Below, piece after piece: positions 9,987 through 23,400 of a stretch of 64,000 nt of DNA (its first letter is position 1; each line of letters begins with the position of its first letter). Where the stretch lies: positions 117,867,140-117,931,139 of the forward strand of contig NC_081410.1 of assembly GCF_030272615.1 (NCBI RefSeq), in the 5' to 3' direction. Source of the DNA: Cryptomeria japonica. Its lineage: Eukaryota; Streptophyta; Pinopsida; Cupressales; Cupressaceae. The notes under the pieces are model-generated. The model saw only the letters and a list, made by a program, of their open reading frames with translations, did not search any database and was not told the origin of the DNA. The position numbers were made by a program, and so were the translations under genes.

Positions 9987-12900
9987 AGACGGAAATTCAG
10001 ATCAGCCCACTTGGTGAATTCATCTGAAGATTCACAATTGCACATCATTTATCAGTTTTCATAGAGATTTGATGATCTATCTTGCAGATTTTCAGAGGGT
10101 TTGTTATTTTATTTATGGAGGCATTCCGGGTATGTGTTACTTGATGGCATTAGGCATTTTCTGATTTTTAACAGCAGCATGTGTTTGTAAACAGCAATAC
10201 ATTTCTATATCAAAAGAATACCATTGGCTTATTTAGATTCTCTGTATTTCATTGATTGATTTCCTTGAAAATCTATATTGTTCATCTTGCATGTTCAATC
10301 TGCATGTTTAAATGTCGCAATATTACATTATGAAGAAACAAAACATGAGTAAAAACGAAAATTCAAATCAGATTTGAAGCATTATCCGAGTCCGGGATAT
10401 TTCAATGGATCATGAAGTATGATCCAAAACGTTGAGATGATGAAATATATTGCACACAGTTTAATCCAAAAGTTTAACAAATCTAACATTATGGAAAGAT
10501 GAAACAATCAAAGAACTATAAGACAATCGACATATTTTATTCTGAAATCTATGTAAGGAGAATCAGCCGGAAGTGGGAGATGCTCAACTTCCTCCCTTCC
10601 TTTGGTCAAAAAAGTAGTTACAAAGAACTCAAATAGAGAATATACAACATTCTTCTTACTCACAGTAATTCAGCTACTTTTGTACTAGCAAATTTTGCTC
10701 AAAATTTTAATTTCTAATTCTCACTCTTACACTCCCTTGCCTCCAAGCCCTTATTCCTCTTACGGATATTCTATTGGAAGCATAATTTTGTGCACTAAAG
10801 AACTTAAAAGAGCTGAGGAACACAAAATCATCTTCACATTTGTTACTTTTCTTGAAAACTGCCATGAGTACTGAGAAAAAAACTAACATGCCACTAATGA
10901 AATCATCATGACACATTCACAGCCGCCACTATCACGTGTGAAACAACCATAACAATAATACAATTGCTATTGTTGTACCTGGTGGTTTTCTCACTGCAAA
11001 ATGTTCTCAATTTCAGCGAGATTTCTGATGAGTTTTTCCTTGTTTGATGGAGAGATTTGGTATGTGGATGCTTATGTATCATATCATTAAAATATCCTAA
11101 TTTTAGTTCACCCATATACATTTTATCAAAGTGTTAAGGAGGACTTAAGCAATTACGAGGCTTCTAGCAAAATTGAAATTGTTGAGTTAGTATTGAATAC
11201 AGTCGAACAATTGGCATTGTTTAACCATAGTTTTCTATATTTCCATTTAAGATGTGCAAACCATAGCTTTCTATGATGTTTAGTTATTCTTTTGGATTGC
11301 AAAAATCTCTACTGCCTTTTTGTTATACATTCTGGCAGCAAAGTCTTCTTTCACGGACAAGGCAACTGAATTCTGTATTCAATTTTCTATATCCTCTCAT
11401 AATACAAAATTAGTTTACAAACATGTCTCCTTGCTCACTGGGAGCTCTTTATCTTACATTGACAGAGTTTTGACCAAGAGATGGCCCATTAGCCACACAA
11501 CCAACTAATGCTAACAGTAATAATTCTTTGTAAATCCTTCTTTATGAGATTGATTTTGGCATGCTACTTTAATGCTTACCAACATTTATTTTCGATGCAA
11601 TACATTAGTTAAGTGATTTTTTAATATGTATTTGTTGATTACATTTCTCATGATTGCTTATAGGATAATACTTTCAATCCATGCAGACTTGCTAACTGTG
11701 AACTTCGTTCTTTTGTTATTGCTGACAGAAGGTGAACAAGTTTACATTTCTTATGACTCAGATTTCCTTTTTAACTCATATTAAGTGCTCTACAAGTTCT
11801 TCCATTCAGTTGTCATTTTTTATTGGGATTTGCATTGTTTTGACATGACTTGTGTGATTTACAGTGGAATCAGTACTAGTTTGCGTATAACCGATTTTCC
11901 AGGGTACATTCCTTCTTGTCTTAATGTCTCTAAAGATTATGATGGTGTAAAGAATACAGAGGATGAACATGCGCTAGCCTTTCCTCCTCGTACTGATGTT
12001 CCTATTGATTGTGATGATGTGAAGAGTACAAAGAAAGAATTTACAGCAGCTTCAAAATAATCTCAAATCCACCGATTTTCTAAGCAGTCTAATAATCCCA
12101 TTGAAGTGATGAGCATTTCAACAGAGCACAAATGACATGTATTTATCCAAGAATTTGTACGAGATACTACTTAGTCTGAAAGGCTACATATTGGAAAAAA
12201 ACAAATACCTAGTTGGATGGCGTGCCGAACTCCTTATTTAAATAAAATTTGCAAAGATGAAATTTGGTCTTTGTCTTGATGAAGCTCCACAATTGAGATA
12301 ATATGTTGTCCCTAGATTTCTTTGTTTGTTCATCTATTATTTAAGGTCTTAGTCCTTCGAGCTTTAGAGTGGTTAAATTTTTAAAGAAATTAGTGCTTAT
12401 TCTGGGACCGTCATACTGCAATTTGAAATAGATTACAATGATAAGCTAATGTTATTGTATGCTCAACTGTGTATATTTATTTATTTTTCCCTTAATTATA
12501 AGTTAATGAAGAAAGGTAGATAAAGTGACTAAGAAAATTATTTGTTATAAAATTCAGCTGTTAACAATGTTAATTAAAGCATAATATATTTGTTTGAGTT
12601 TCATTTAATATTTTGTCTTTTAATTATAAATGATTATTTGACTTAGAAACGAGACAGGATATCTTGAAGCAGTATTATATATATTTATGTAGGAGAGATT
12701 ATTACATTGAATTGAAACGGTATTAATTCATCATTATAAACAAATGGCTTCTTCTTTAGGCACAAGCTAGAAGCTGTGGTTCATAATGTTCAAGAATCGG
12801 TTGAGGCCCTGAGGAGAACCCCCTATGAATAAAATGATTGTTGAGGATTCCGTTGAGGTCCTACGCGGAGCCCCCCTCGAGGATAGAAATGTGGGTGAGT

Positions 12901-13360
12901 TTGATTTTCTGATGTTTCAGGCTTAGCTTCAAACCTTCTTGAAGCTGTTTTTTTTTGGTTGTTGTTGTTCAGTTGTGTGGTTTTGTTGGGCCCTTTTTTG
13001 TTTTTTAAGATTTGTTCTTGTTGGTGGTTTGTTGAAGGCTTTCTGATTGTGTTATTTAATTTTGTTATTTCTGTTTTACAACATTTTACAAAAGATTTTG
13101 GGTGCTCTTCAAAACTTATTTTACCTTTAAATAAAAATAAATTATTAATTTTAATCAATTAATTACAATATAATATTTTTCTTCTGTAATTATAATACTT
13201 ATATTATTAAAAAAAATAAAAACATAAAAAACGCAATTTAAGTTTTTACTGTTTATTTTGCTATTTTCCTAGCAACCCTTGTATACTTCAAAATTTTAAT
13301 TTTATTTATTGGATTCTACTTATAATTAAACCACATTAATCGTACTAAACATGCATAAGT
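9987..13360. other. No secure gene; possible decayed host sequence
   Basis: AT-rich DNA that may continue the locus interrupted by the LTR pair. I see no transposon proteins. The only coding hint is at 11865-12060, listed separately. The stretch at about 12,770-12,900 (gttgaggccctgaggagaacc and gttgaggtcctacgcggagc) is a short diverged direct repeat. Confidence 0.35.
11865..12060 (+). pseudogene. Possible exon of unknown protein
   Basis: After an acceptor-like ttacag at 11859-11864 a plus-strand frame stays open to a TAA at 12058-12060. It encodes a hydrophilic peptide with an internal near-repeat: DYDGVKNTEDE and later DCDDVKSTKKE. I do not recognise a family. It could be a C-terminal exon of the broken host gene or chance. 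No donor or neighbouring exon is evident. Confidence 0.2.
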
Positions 13361-13750
13361 GATGCCTTTGTAGTCATGAACTACAATATAACATGGCACA
13401 AAGGCAAATATTTTTATCTGAGTCCAACTTGAAAATTTGAAGTAATGAATGTCTGAGTAGATTGAGTAAATTGTCATATAGGGGAAAATGGAAAATGAAA
13501 ATGAAAATAGATTTTTTATAATTTATGAGATTAGATGGCCTTTGTACTCATGAACTACAATTTAATGTGGCATAAAGGCAAATATTTTTCTCTGAGCCCA
13601 ACTTGAAAATTTGAAGTAATGAATGTCTAGTAGATTGAGTATAGGGGATTATGAAAAATAAAAATAGATTTTTTTATAATCTATGAAATTAGATGATCTA
13701 TTATGAAAAATGAAAATATTTTTTTTACAATCTAAGAGATTAGATGATCT
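13361..13750. repeat. Tandem duplication, period about 173 bp
   Basis: The unit starting gatgcctttgtagtcatgaa at 13361 recurs at about 13,534 (gatggcctttgtactcatgaa) with the same caaatattttt, aacttgaaaatttgaagtaa and gtagattgagta blocks. A third partial copy of the tail lies at about 13,700-13,750. It abuts the copia insertion. Confidence 0.8.
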
Positions 13751-13784
13751 ATTTTTGAATCTAGAGATGGTTTAATACCATCCT

Positions 13785-14221
<437 letters not shown>

Positions 14222-14232
14222 CTCCCTCTTGG
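14222..14232 (-). other. Copia polypurine tract
   Basis: On the minus strand gccaagagggag directly precedes the TGTTAAGG start of the 3' LTR, the expected place for plus-strand DNA priming. Confidence 0.65.
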
Positions 14233-14828
14233 CAAAAGAGGATTGAATTTCATAATTAAGTTTTAAGGAACAACATTCTAGATATACACATTTATTTGAC
14301 ATGATCATTCACTTAGTAACACTTACTAGTGAAATACTTCATATCTTAGAGAGATATGGATTATCTAATATCCAACACTCTGGGACAACTACTTGAAGTC
14401 TTATCAGATTACAACCTTGATTCTAGTGACAATTGTAACATTGTCATTATCACAGGTGAAATAATTTTAGTATCATGATATCCGACACATTCTAGGATAA
14501 CAAATTAATGTAGTCAATCATGTATGATTGTTATCATAATTTTTGTCATATTTCAGAACAATCATTTAATGATAACAATTCAATAACTCATCATAGCAAA
14601 TTTAGTATCAAGATTTCCAGCACATTCCAGGACAAGAACTTAATGTAGTCAATCTTGATAACAAATCAGGCTATTGTGAAAGTCGTCACCTTACAATAGT
14701 GATCTTACACTTACACCACATGAAAGATCGTCACCTTCCATGACATAACACATACATGCAATATTGCATTCAAGATATTCATGAATATATCAATTACATA
14801 TGATTAAGATTAATATTAGAAATTTTCA

Positions 14829-16586
14829 TCATAATTTAGTCATACCAAGTTTACCTCTAAAGTACTCCACTTTCAACTTTGCAAGAGGTTTGGTGAATAT
14901 GTCGACACTTTGCTCTTCAGTGCTGATGTAGGTCAATTTGACAACATCTCTGTCTACCATATCTCTTATGTAATGGTATGGGATTTCTATATGCTTGGAT
15001 CGATTATGAAAAACTGGATTTACAGAAATTTTGATGCAGCTTTGATTATCACAGTAAATCATAGTGGGGTTTAGGGGCTTCCCAAATAGTCCAACTAGCA
15101 ATTTCCTTAACCATACTGCCTCACGTGCTCCCATGGAGGCAACCATATATTCAGCTTCAATGGAACTCTGAGAAACTACTGATTGTTTTCTGCTAAACCA
15201 GGATATCATAGTTGATGCAAGACTAAAGCAACACCCCATTGTACTTTTACGATCAATGGAACTTCCTGCCCAGTCGGAATCAGAATACCCTTGGAGTTGT
15301 ATCTCAACATTTTTATACTTTAGACCAAGTCCAATAGTGCCACGCAAGTATCTCAGAATATGCTTAACAACCATTAGGTGAATCTTCTTAGGTTCGCACA
15401 TGAAATGACTTAACATATTGGTAGCGTAACAAATACCAGGGCGAGTGTTTACTAGGTACATAAGAGATCCAATAATTTGTCTATAGTATGTAGGATATGT
15501 AGGTTCCGAATCTACTGCTTCACTTTTGAGCTTATGAAGATTTGTTTCCATTGGAATGGATAGAAGCTTACAATCTATCATACCAAATCTGGTCAGGATA
15601 TCAGAGGTGTATTTTCCTTGATTTAGGAAAATATAATTCTCTTTTTGCCATACTTCTAGGCCCATAAAATAGTGTAGTAGACCTAGATCCTTCATATCAA
15701 ATTCAGCCACAAGGTTTTGTTTCCATTTTGCAATGTGGTGATCTTCTCCTGTTATCAACAAGTCATCAACATAGAGAACAAGTATTAACATGTCACCATC
15801 CGATATTTTGAAGTATATTTTAGAGTCTGCTTCATTTTTGGAATATCCTAGTTTGGAGAGATAACTATCTATCCTTTGGTACCATGCCCTAGGAGCTTGC
15901 TTAAGGCCGTAGAGAGCTTTTTTTAGTCTACACACATAGAGATTTATATCATGTGTAGCAAAGCCTTCAGGTTGTTCTATATATACTTCTTCCTCAATAA
16001 CACCATTCAAAAATGCAGTCTTCACGTCCATTTGGTGTATCTTCCACCCTTTGGAAGCTGCAATGGCAATGATGGTTCTTACAGAAGTATATCGGGCAAC
16101 TAGAGCAAATGTCTCTTCGTAATCAATTCCAGCCTTTTGAGAGAACCCCCTAGCAACGAATCTGGCTTTGTGTTTTTCAATACTACCATCTGGTGCATAT
16201 TTGATTTTGAATAACCACTTTAATGAGACAACTGATTTGTCTTTTGGTCTAGGTACAATGTCCCAGACATCATTTTTAAAGATAGATTGGTATTCCTCAA
16301 TCATTGCATATTTCCGAGCTTGACATGTTGAAGCCTCTTCAACATTTGATGGTTCAGATTTTGCAAGTTCGATCATGAGGGCAACATAGCATGATTGACT
16401 TCTTATTTTCTTATTCTCTTTGAAGATTTCATCGGGTTCCACATTATTTTCTTCAATCATCTTTCTTGTCCATAGTGGTCTTTTCTTGTTGTTAGGATTT
16501 TTAGCATTCTCGAAATTAGGTGATTGAAGTTCATGATTTTCTATGCCATTCTCCCTCTGATTTTCAATTGTAGGATTTTCATCCGA
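14829..16586 (-). pseudogene. Copia reverse transcriptase-RNase H
   Basis: An uninterrupted frame of about 585 codons ending at TGA/TAA-type stop at 14829. It copies element RNA into DNA and degrades the RNA strand in the particle. Visible motifs: NDVWDIVPRP and VVSLKWLFKIKYAPDGSIEK at the RT start, QMDVKTAFLNG, LKKALYGLKQAPRAWY, the catalytic LYVDDLLITG, then RNase H with GYSDSDWAG, QSSIEAEYMVAS and YCDNQSCIKIS. The C-terminus ends LGMTKL. This is the best-preserved part of the element: all expected catalytic aspartates and glutamate are present. It is in frame with the integrase segment; only the TAA at 16587-16589 separates them. The likely native form is a single gag-pol polyprotein, so the first Met at 16460 is not a true start. 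Confidence 0.93.
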
Positions 16587-17305
16587 TTATGCGGTTAGAT
16601 CATATTTTGCACTTAGAGATAGTTTATAAGGAGCATCTTCTTCAAATTTGACATCTCTACTGATTTCAATGGATCTTCGTCCAGGAATATAGACTCTGTA
16701 TCCTTTAGTGGTTTCACTGTAGCCAACAAATATGCCTTTCTTCCCAGAGGGTTCTAGTTTGGTTCTCTTTTCTTTAGGAACTTGAATATACACGTGGCAA
16801 CCAAAGATTCTTAGATGGCTTAAATCTGGTTTATTTCTTGTAAAGGCTTCTTCAGGTGTTATTTTCTCTAGGATTGAATGAGGGCATCTATTTTGAATGT
16901 ACACAACTGTATTTGTGGCTTCAACCCAAAATGAGATATGTAGATTTTGATCATGCATCATGGCTTTAGCAGCTTCGATGATGGTTTTGTTTTTTCTTTC
17001 TGCAACTCCATTTTGTTGAGGATTATAAGGTACAATACACTCCCTCTTAATCCCAACAGAAATGCAGAATTCTTTAAAATTTTCAGAGATATATTCACCC
17101 CCATTATTTGATCTTAGAGTCTTTATTTTCTTCCCAGTTTGATTTTCCACTAGGGCCTTAAATTCTTTAAATTTCAATAACACTTCATTTGATTCTTTGA
17201 GTTTTATGAAATAGACCCAAGTTTTCCTAGAGTAATCATCAACAAATATCACGTAATACAAGAATCCCCCTAGTGATGGTAATGACATTGGACCATACAA
17301 ACAGT
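16587..17305 (-). pseudogene. Copia integrase core
   Basis: Encodes the DDE integrase that joins element DNA to the host chromosome. Motifs: FVDDYSRKTWVYF (first catalytic Asp), KTLRSNNGGEYISENF, VPYNPQQNGVAERKNKTI (catalytic Glu), then HLRIFGCHVYI and GIFVGYSETTKGYRV of the copia-type C-terminal extension. The second catalytic Asp, normally in RSDNGGEY, is Asn here (codon 17106-17108 on the minus strand), so this copy should be inactive. The apparent start near 17300 is only where a frameshift opens the frame. The segment ends at TAA 16587-16589 and the RT continues in the same frame. Confidence 0.92.
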
Positions 17306-17592
17306 GTGGACAAGTTCTAGTACAACTTTTGATTTGTGTTCACTTGAGGGAAATGACCCTTTTGAGTTCTTCCCTAGAGCACATCCTTTACAAGTTCCAA
17401 CATGATCAGATTTTGGATTGGGTAATCCTGTGGTAATTTTTCCTATAGAAGGTAGGGCACTAAATCGAAGATGTCCTAATCTTCTATGCCAAATTTCATT
17501 AGAGTTTGATACTTCATGATTTAGTGCTTGTTTTTGAGTATTACATAATTTGTATAAACTACCATCTCTAGATCCTATAGGAATAACATTCT
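17306..17592 (-). pseudogene. Copia pre-integrase zinc-binding segment
   Basis: In a frame shifted from both neighbours this encodes IWHRRLGHLRFSALPSIGK and CKGCALGKNSKGSF, the HHCC zinc-binding region that precedes the copia integrase core. It begins near NIKNVIPIGSRDGSLYKLC, after the gag-protease frame ends at 17593, and runs to a frame change near 17,305 in the sequence ELVHT. Two indels therefore isolate it. Confidence 0.85.
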
Positions 17593-18738
17593 TTATGTTA
17601 GAGTTTTTAGGCCCTGGAGTAGAACTTTATCTTCATGGAAGGTGACATGATATCCTTGATCAGCTAGTTCTGAAATAGAGACCAAATTCCTTTTGATACC
17701 TGATACAAAGAGAACATCTTTGAATTGTAATGTAACTCCTGTTTTTAATTGAATTGAGCAAGTCCTAATTCCTTTCACTAGATAGGTAGAATTGTCTCCT
17801 ATTGTAACTTCTTTAGTTGAGTGGCCTTCAAAGGTTTCAAATTGATCTCTAAAACTGGTTATGTGTCGAGATGATCCACTATCGATTATCCACATATGTT
17901 TGTTTGAGTTTAGTTTGCTTGATAAGGCTAAGAAAAATAGAGGATTCTCTACTTCCTTGAGTTCAACTATGGTTCCTTGAGCTTTCTTTCTTTCTAGGCA
18001 GAACCTGTGAGTGTGTCCAAATTTATCACACTTGTAGCATTGAATCTTTGAGAAGTCTTTGCTTTTGTGATTATTTCCTCTCTTCCATTTGAACTTCCTT
18101 TTCTTCTCTTTGTTGCTTGTGTTAGCATGTAGTGCTTGAATTTCTCCCCCTTTGTTTGGACCCAATTCTCTTGTGATTAGTCGAGATTCTTCTTGAGTAC
18201 AATCATTCTTGAGTTGATCAAATTTTGGTAGTGTCAGACGAGCACTAATGCCTTGAATAAAGGATTCCCAACTGGATGGTAATCCCTTAAGTGCTATTAG
18301 AGATAGCTCCATATCATCTATATTATTCCCAATAGTTGACAATTGGTCTTTTAATTCTGAAATCCTCATGAAATAGGATGTGATTGTTTCTCCTTTGTTC
18401 ATGTAGATATGCATTAATTGTTGTTTTAAAGTGAGCAATCTGCTTGCATTATTTATTTCATATGAGTTTTGAATGGTCTTGAACATATCATAAGTTGTAG
18501 TTAGTTTTGAGATGGTTGGGAGAATATGATCTTTAACAGCATCAATTATGATTTTCTTAGCCTTGTTGTTGTGTCTTTTCCAGGTTGTTTTCTCTGGCTC
18601 GTCTTCGGGTATCTTAGTATCTTCTTCTATGTATGCATCTAGTTCGAGTTCTTAAAGAATTGTTGTTATTCGAATTCTCCATGAGACGAAGTTGGATGCA
18701 CCTTCGAGTCTATCCTCCACTCTAACACTGTTCACCAT
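17593..18738 (-). pseudogene. Copia gag and protease
   Basis: The ATG at 18736-18738 opens MVNSVRVEDRLEGASNFVSW, a typical copia gag start. Codon 29 is TAA (18652-18654), after which the same frame continues to 17593. Motifs: LKGLPSSWESFI in the gag core, a canonical CYKCDKFGHTHRFC zinc knuckle (CX2CX4HX4C) after a Lys-rich stretch, then MWIIDSGSSRHIT of the aspartic protease and VLFVSGIKRNLVSISELADQ. Gag packages element RNA; the protease matures the polyprotein. Only the early stop and the frame loss at 17593 damage this part. The upstream leader from the PBS to 18738 is about 85 bases. Confidence 0.9.
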
Positions 18739-18823
18739 GATTGATTTTCCTTTGATTCTGAGTGCAAGTTTGAATTTTTTTATAGAAAAGAGGTGTCACT
18801 ATTTTATTATTTCTCTATCAACG

Positions 18824-18837
18824 TGGCTCTGATACCA
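18824..18837 (-). other. Copia primer binding site
   Basis: On the minus strand tggtatcagagcca directly follows the LTR terminus ttaaca. It is complementary to the 3' end of plant initiator methionine tRNA. Confidence 0.95.
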
Positions 18838-19214
18838 TGTTAAGGAATTTAGATCAGAGATAGAGAATACAATAATCTGGTAATATGTAGTGAGGATAGA
18901 CTTTAATAAGATCACTGCAATGAATATGTTTTACCTCCGATGTGTGTGTGTGTGTGTATATATAACTCTAACTATTAATCTTCTATGATAATATCGACAG
19001 CTTGTTGGTTCATGAAAATGCCACAATTGTTGGTTTCAGTTCACAGCAAGTGTCGATGCCTATAAATAAAAGGATGAAAAGTCATGTCCACGTAGGGGCA
19101 TGACTTCTACGTGGCTTATGCCATGTAGAGTCATGACCCTACGGGGACATGACCCTTCATTCAATGTTGTTATATATTACTTGCTTCAATCCGAATGAAG
19201 TTATATCCTTAACA
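18838..19214 (-). repeat. Copia 5' LTR (377 bp)
   Basis: Starts and ends with the same inverted TGTTAAGG/CCTTAACA as the 3' LTR. Differences from it are few outside the dinucleotide tract, which here is (TG)n followed by (TA)n and an extra taactctaactattaatct. Confidence 0.95.
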
Positions 19215-20090
19215 ATCCCTACCAGATTTGAACAATTTTTTAATTTTATTTATTTATTTATGTGCAAATGCAATCACCATTATATTAGCCATTGCAACAG
19301 CCTGCATTATAGATGTTTAATACAATCACATTTATCTGCAGCCATTGCACTTGCCATTAATGTTATCTTTTTATCGCCAACCTTTAGTGTGAGTTTAATT
19401 ATGCATCATTGTACAATGCAGAGGCGGCTAGAAGGGTGTTCAACATAGGAGTTAGTGTGGAAATGAGATAACCCCACCTTATGATAGCTTTAGATGGTTG
19501 CCATGTGCTTAATGTCATTAATCCCCCCTCCATACAAGTAGCTGCTCCGCTTTCGATGGACACTAGGGGAAGAGCACTAATAGATAACATAGTTCCAATA
19601 TCTGTCACCTTATTGTCATGTTGACCCCCCAATAGCCGTCATAGTGAAAACACCATTAATAAATTTGTTTTGTACTAATAGCCGATCATTTTTTGTAATT
19701 AATTGGCCCATTTGTGTGCAACTATTGGAACATTTGTCCCATTTGTGCACCACTATTGGGACATTTGTCAACAAGTACTAGCGATTTTGAGTTGACGGTT
19801 ACCGGAACATCTTTAGTTAGGTATCAAGCGACAATTTGAAATGTGTACTTTTTGACCTTTGTGCGCTTAACTTATTCCACAACGTGTATCGTTACTACCC
19901 AGAAGCCAGATCAATAGCTATAAGCAGTTAAGTCGCATACGAAAACAACTAAAAATAAAAAATAAAAATCCGATATACCGTTTAAAATCTGTAGATGTGC
20001 GAAGTTAGCTACAACGGTACTCTTCCCCTATGCCACTTGAAAATGTAATGACGTATTGGATGGAAAGTAAGATAAAAATGATAACTGGTG
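19215..20090. other. No gene recognised
   Basis: AT-rich flank of the copia insertion. It contains a short direct repeat of catttgtgcaccactattgg-like sequence at about 19,705-19,770. Open frames at 19149-19448 (+) and 19399-19632 (-) show no family features, and the first starts inside the LTR. Confidence 0.4.
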
Positions 20091-20400
20091 ATCAACCAGG
20101 TGCGACTTTGGCTTCTACTAAAAGGACCAATGAGCTTAAAAGCAATGGATTCAAACAGTATCTACAATCCTCACCCTTCCATTTGCACTTGGCTTATTCT
20201 GATAAAACACAAGCATTTTTAGAGACCAAACAGAATGAAAAAACCCTTTGAACCACAATCATGGCTTTGGAGATCGATTCGAGCCATGTGAAGAGTATTT
20301 TCGGAGAGGGCAAAACTCTTCTCGACCTGCACCAGTTCAGAGAAGCTAATACTATGTTTTGAAAATTTGTGAGAGTTGGAAAAGGCCGAGAGCTTGAATG
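20085..20400 (+). pseudogene. TPR-like gene fragment
   Basis: The plus-strand frame through 20030-20390 reads TNELKSNGFKQYLQSSPF, LAYSDKTQAFLETKQNEK, TIMALEIDSSHVKSIFGEGK and LLDLHQFREANTMF, with TGA at 20249-20251 and at about 20,360. The spacing and the pattern of an A-x-A/L-D-x-x-H-V-K-S-x-F-x-x-G-K-A-L-L-D-L helix pair resemble tetratricopeptide repeats of plant TPR cochaperone-like proteins. A frame change near 20,395 exposes a further Lys/Asn-rich stretch. This seems to be a captured or duplicated host gene scrap inside the duplicated unit. Copy B keeps the first half (23,915-24,000) and part of the second (32,101-32,200) around a retrotransposon. Confidence 0.5.
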
Positions 20401-23400
20401 AGGAGAATAAAAACAAGAATCGCCATTGAAAATAATGTCCTCAGGCCAAAGCAGCCTATGGGATATAAGAGCAGCACACGAATTTCTTATAGAAGTCTTA
20501 TAAAATTTGTGATCTTCTCTTTGCAGGGAATTTTGATATTGATGTTTGTAGTTTGTCCAGCCTTGCCTCCCACTTCATTCATTTGTCATTATATTTTATC
20601 TGTGTTTTTTATTCTAGTAGCTATTCTTCCAAGCCAATGATGGTTCTTCGTACTTTGGATCTTCTATAAGTAACTTAATAGTTGGACCATTGTCAATGCA
20701 TTCCAAAGGGAAAGTACCTATCTCAAACAATAAATTTTTATACGAAATAGCAGTCTTAATTTTGAGGCTACTTATGATTAGATGCTTCTATATTCTCTCT
20801 ATTTCTAATTTGACATGTTGTTCTCTCAAATTTGTAGAAAATCATTGGAGTAACAAGTAAGCTAAAAAGGTCTCTTGGTTTTCCAATCTCATAACTTTGT
20901 ATTTCTACATGTATTTTGTAGGGAGTAGAATGCTTGTCAATCTATTCGAATTATTTTTGCTTTGCACGTTTCTCAATTGAACTTCTTGTGGAGATCAAGC
21001 TTGAGATATTCGTACTGATCCACTACTTCCAATGGGTTGCTTTCAAAGAGAGTTAATTTGGGGAAAGAAACCCATGGAGAATTCAAATTTGAATGTGTTT
21101 ATTAATTAATTGAAATGCACATTTGACTATATTTATTTACTAATTGAAATTCAGACGTATAACATGATTTTAAATTTTAATTAACTAATATGAATATATT
21201 AGAGTCTTGGATAGTGAATATAAAGTCAAAGTCACTTGACATATCTTTGTTTATACTTGTAAATAAAACGGTAAGTACAAAAATTATGTGCCACTAAGTC
21301 ATTTCGTTGACATTTTTCAACATGTACTTATACTAGTGAAGCCTGGAAAATGTCCCCCACTATCCTTGATCAATTTTTTTTTTGTCTCAACATCTTGGAA
21401 GCGCCCCTCATTGTCTTGAATCAACTTTTTTTTTTGCCCTAATGTTTCATAAATGTGTGGACTACGTAAGGATGGCTAATTGTATTGGTGCAATTAGATT
21501 CAGCTTAAAAAAAAAAAATGAATTAAAAAGTATTTCATTGTTTTCTTTTGTGGGCCTTCACACCACACTCAACACTAAATTAGTATAAGAACAATCACTT
21601 TTTTTATTCCGGTTTATTTGTACATGCCAATACAAATTGTTGTCAAGTTGGAGAAAAAAAACATTTTGAACAAAGTTTCAAGGTGTAGATGAGTAGATCA
21701 AAACTATGACAATATTAGTGAGTAAAAAATATCGAGATAACAAAACAAGTATTAAAGGTAGTTCTTTTCTTTGTTTTTTTTTTTTCTTTTCAAAGTTTTA
21801 AGAAGAAATATTTGATTTTTTAAATTTGTAATTTGTACTTACAATTTTCTTTTAACAAAACAACATGAGTAACAATAATGACGATAGTAAACATGAAATG
21901 GAAGAAAGAAATGTTAGAGTTTTAGCCTTAGTTGAACTTTAAAGTGTAAAATTGTTTTGGGTGAAGGAGAACAACCACAACCCATTTGAGTGCCCTTCCA
22001 CCATCTTGAAAACTTATGCAAAGGGTTCTTTCAATTTCAAAAAATCTCTTCTCAAATATGTGACAATTGTAGACAAACAAACAAAAAAATTGAGTTAGGT
22101 TATAAATATTGGCAAGAACTAGTCCAATTCTTAGTTTTCTTCTATCTTTATATTTACTTGCAAGTTTTGGAGCACAGTTTTGCTTTGGTGATATTTTGCG
22201 GAACCAAATTTACACTGTATTCAAATTTTGTCCTTATTTATAAGTAGGTTGGTGGCTCTATGAAAATAACTTAGAAAAACTATGAAGATGCATCGAAGAG
22301 GTAATCAATGACAATCTTGACATGAAATTGGCCTCAAAGGTGGAAATGAAAAATACAAGATGATGACATAGGATGCAAGTAATTTTCCTAAACCTTGTCA
22401 AAATAACTTTGAGGCAAGTACATCTAGAATAACATATTGCTTAGTTGGTGATGTATATTTTTTTTGATAATCACATATAAATTATGAAGTGGGTGTTTCT
22501 CATTTCCAAAAATGATAGAGAACATAAGTCTTGGAATTACCTAGTGCTCCTTTATCTCTTTCTAGACCTTTTGCCCCTATCCTTAGGGTTAACCCTAAAA
22601 TTCAAAACCTTCTGAACTAAGAAGAAAATGATGTCAATGAGGAAGAAGGATTGTGTGAGATTGAATTGGAGTATTAGAATACCTAGCTTGAGGTGGAAAA
22701 AGAGTTTAATCCGCTTGAAGAAGAGATTGGATTAGAAGTAGTAGAAGACTTCAAACTAGAAGAAGCCATATTCAAGTATTGAACTAAGCGATAAAAAAAA
22801 AGGTCATGAAAGAATGAATATGATGGATCATAAGAACATAAGAAGAATTTTTAAACCCCAATTAACAATTCAAGATATGATCCATCAAGGTATCCTTTAG
22901 GTTTAGAGAAATATAATCAAATTAATTTTGAAGGAATCCTAGGTTGTCAAAATCTGGTTCCTAATGATGTTGAAGGAAGGCTCACTTAGTTTTGGGGGAA
23001 CAATGAAATTTTTAGGGAATACCATTTGAGAGAATTTACCAAACTTTTTGATAGTTTTAATTATGTATATGAGGATATTATAATGAAGTGGTTCATGTAT
23101 TCCTTAGATTATACCACTAGAGAGTGGTATAAAGGTTTAACTAAGCAAAGTATTCTCATGTGATTTGTTTTTAATATCTTTAAGAAACAATATAGAGACA
23201 TAGTACACCTAAGGTTCACAATATATGAATTCACCAACATAACCAATGGAGTAATCAGATGGTATTCGACTTAAATGCTATCTTATTAAGATCAATGCTA
23301 ATAATTCTCTAGAATATATGACCAAAAGAAGATGTGTTTAGTGTATATTAAAATGCATAGAATGATAAAATAGGATAAATAATTATTGAGGGATAAAAAT

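Noticed and set aside
21990-22247. Open frame in unit A with counterpart at 34141-34419 as a conserved small gene
   Set aside because: The shared peptide reflects recent duplication; the ends differ and a frame change separates the copies.
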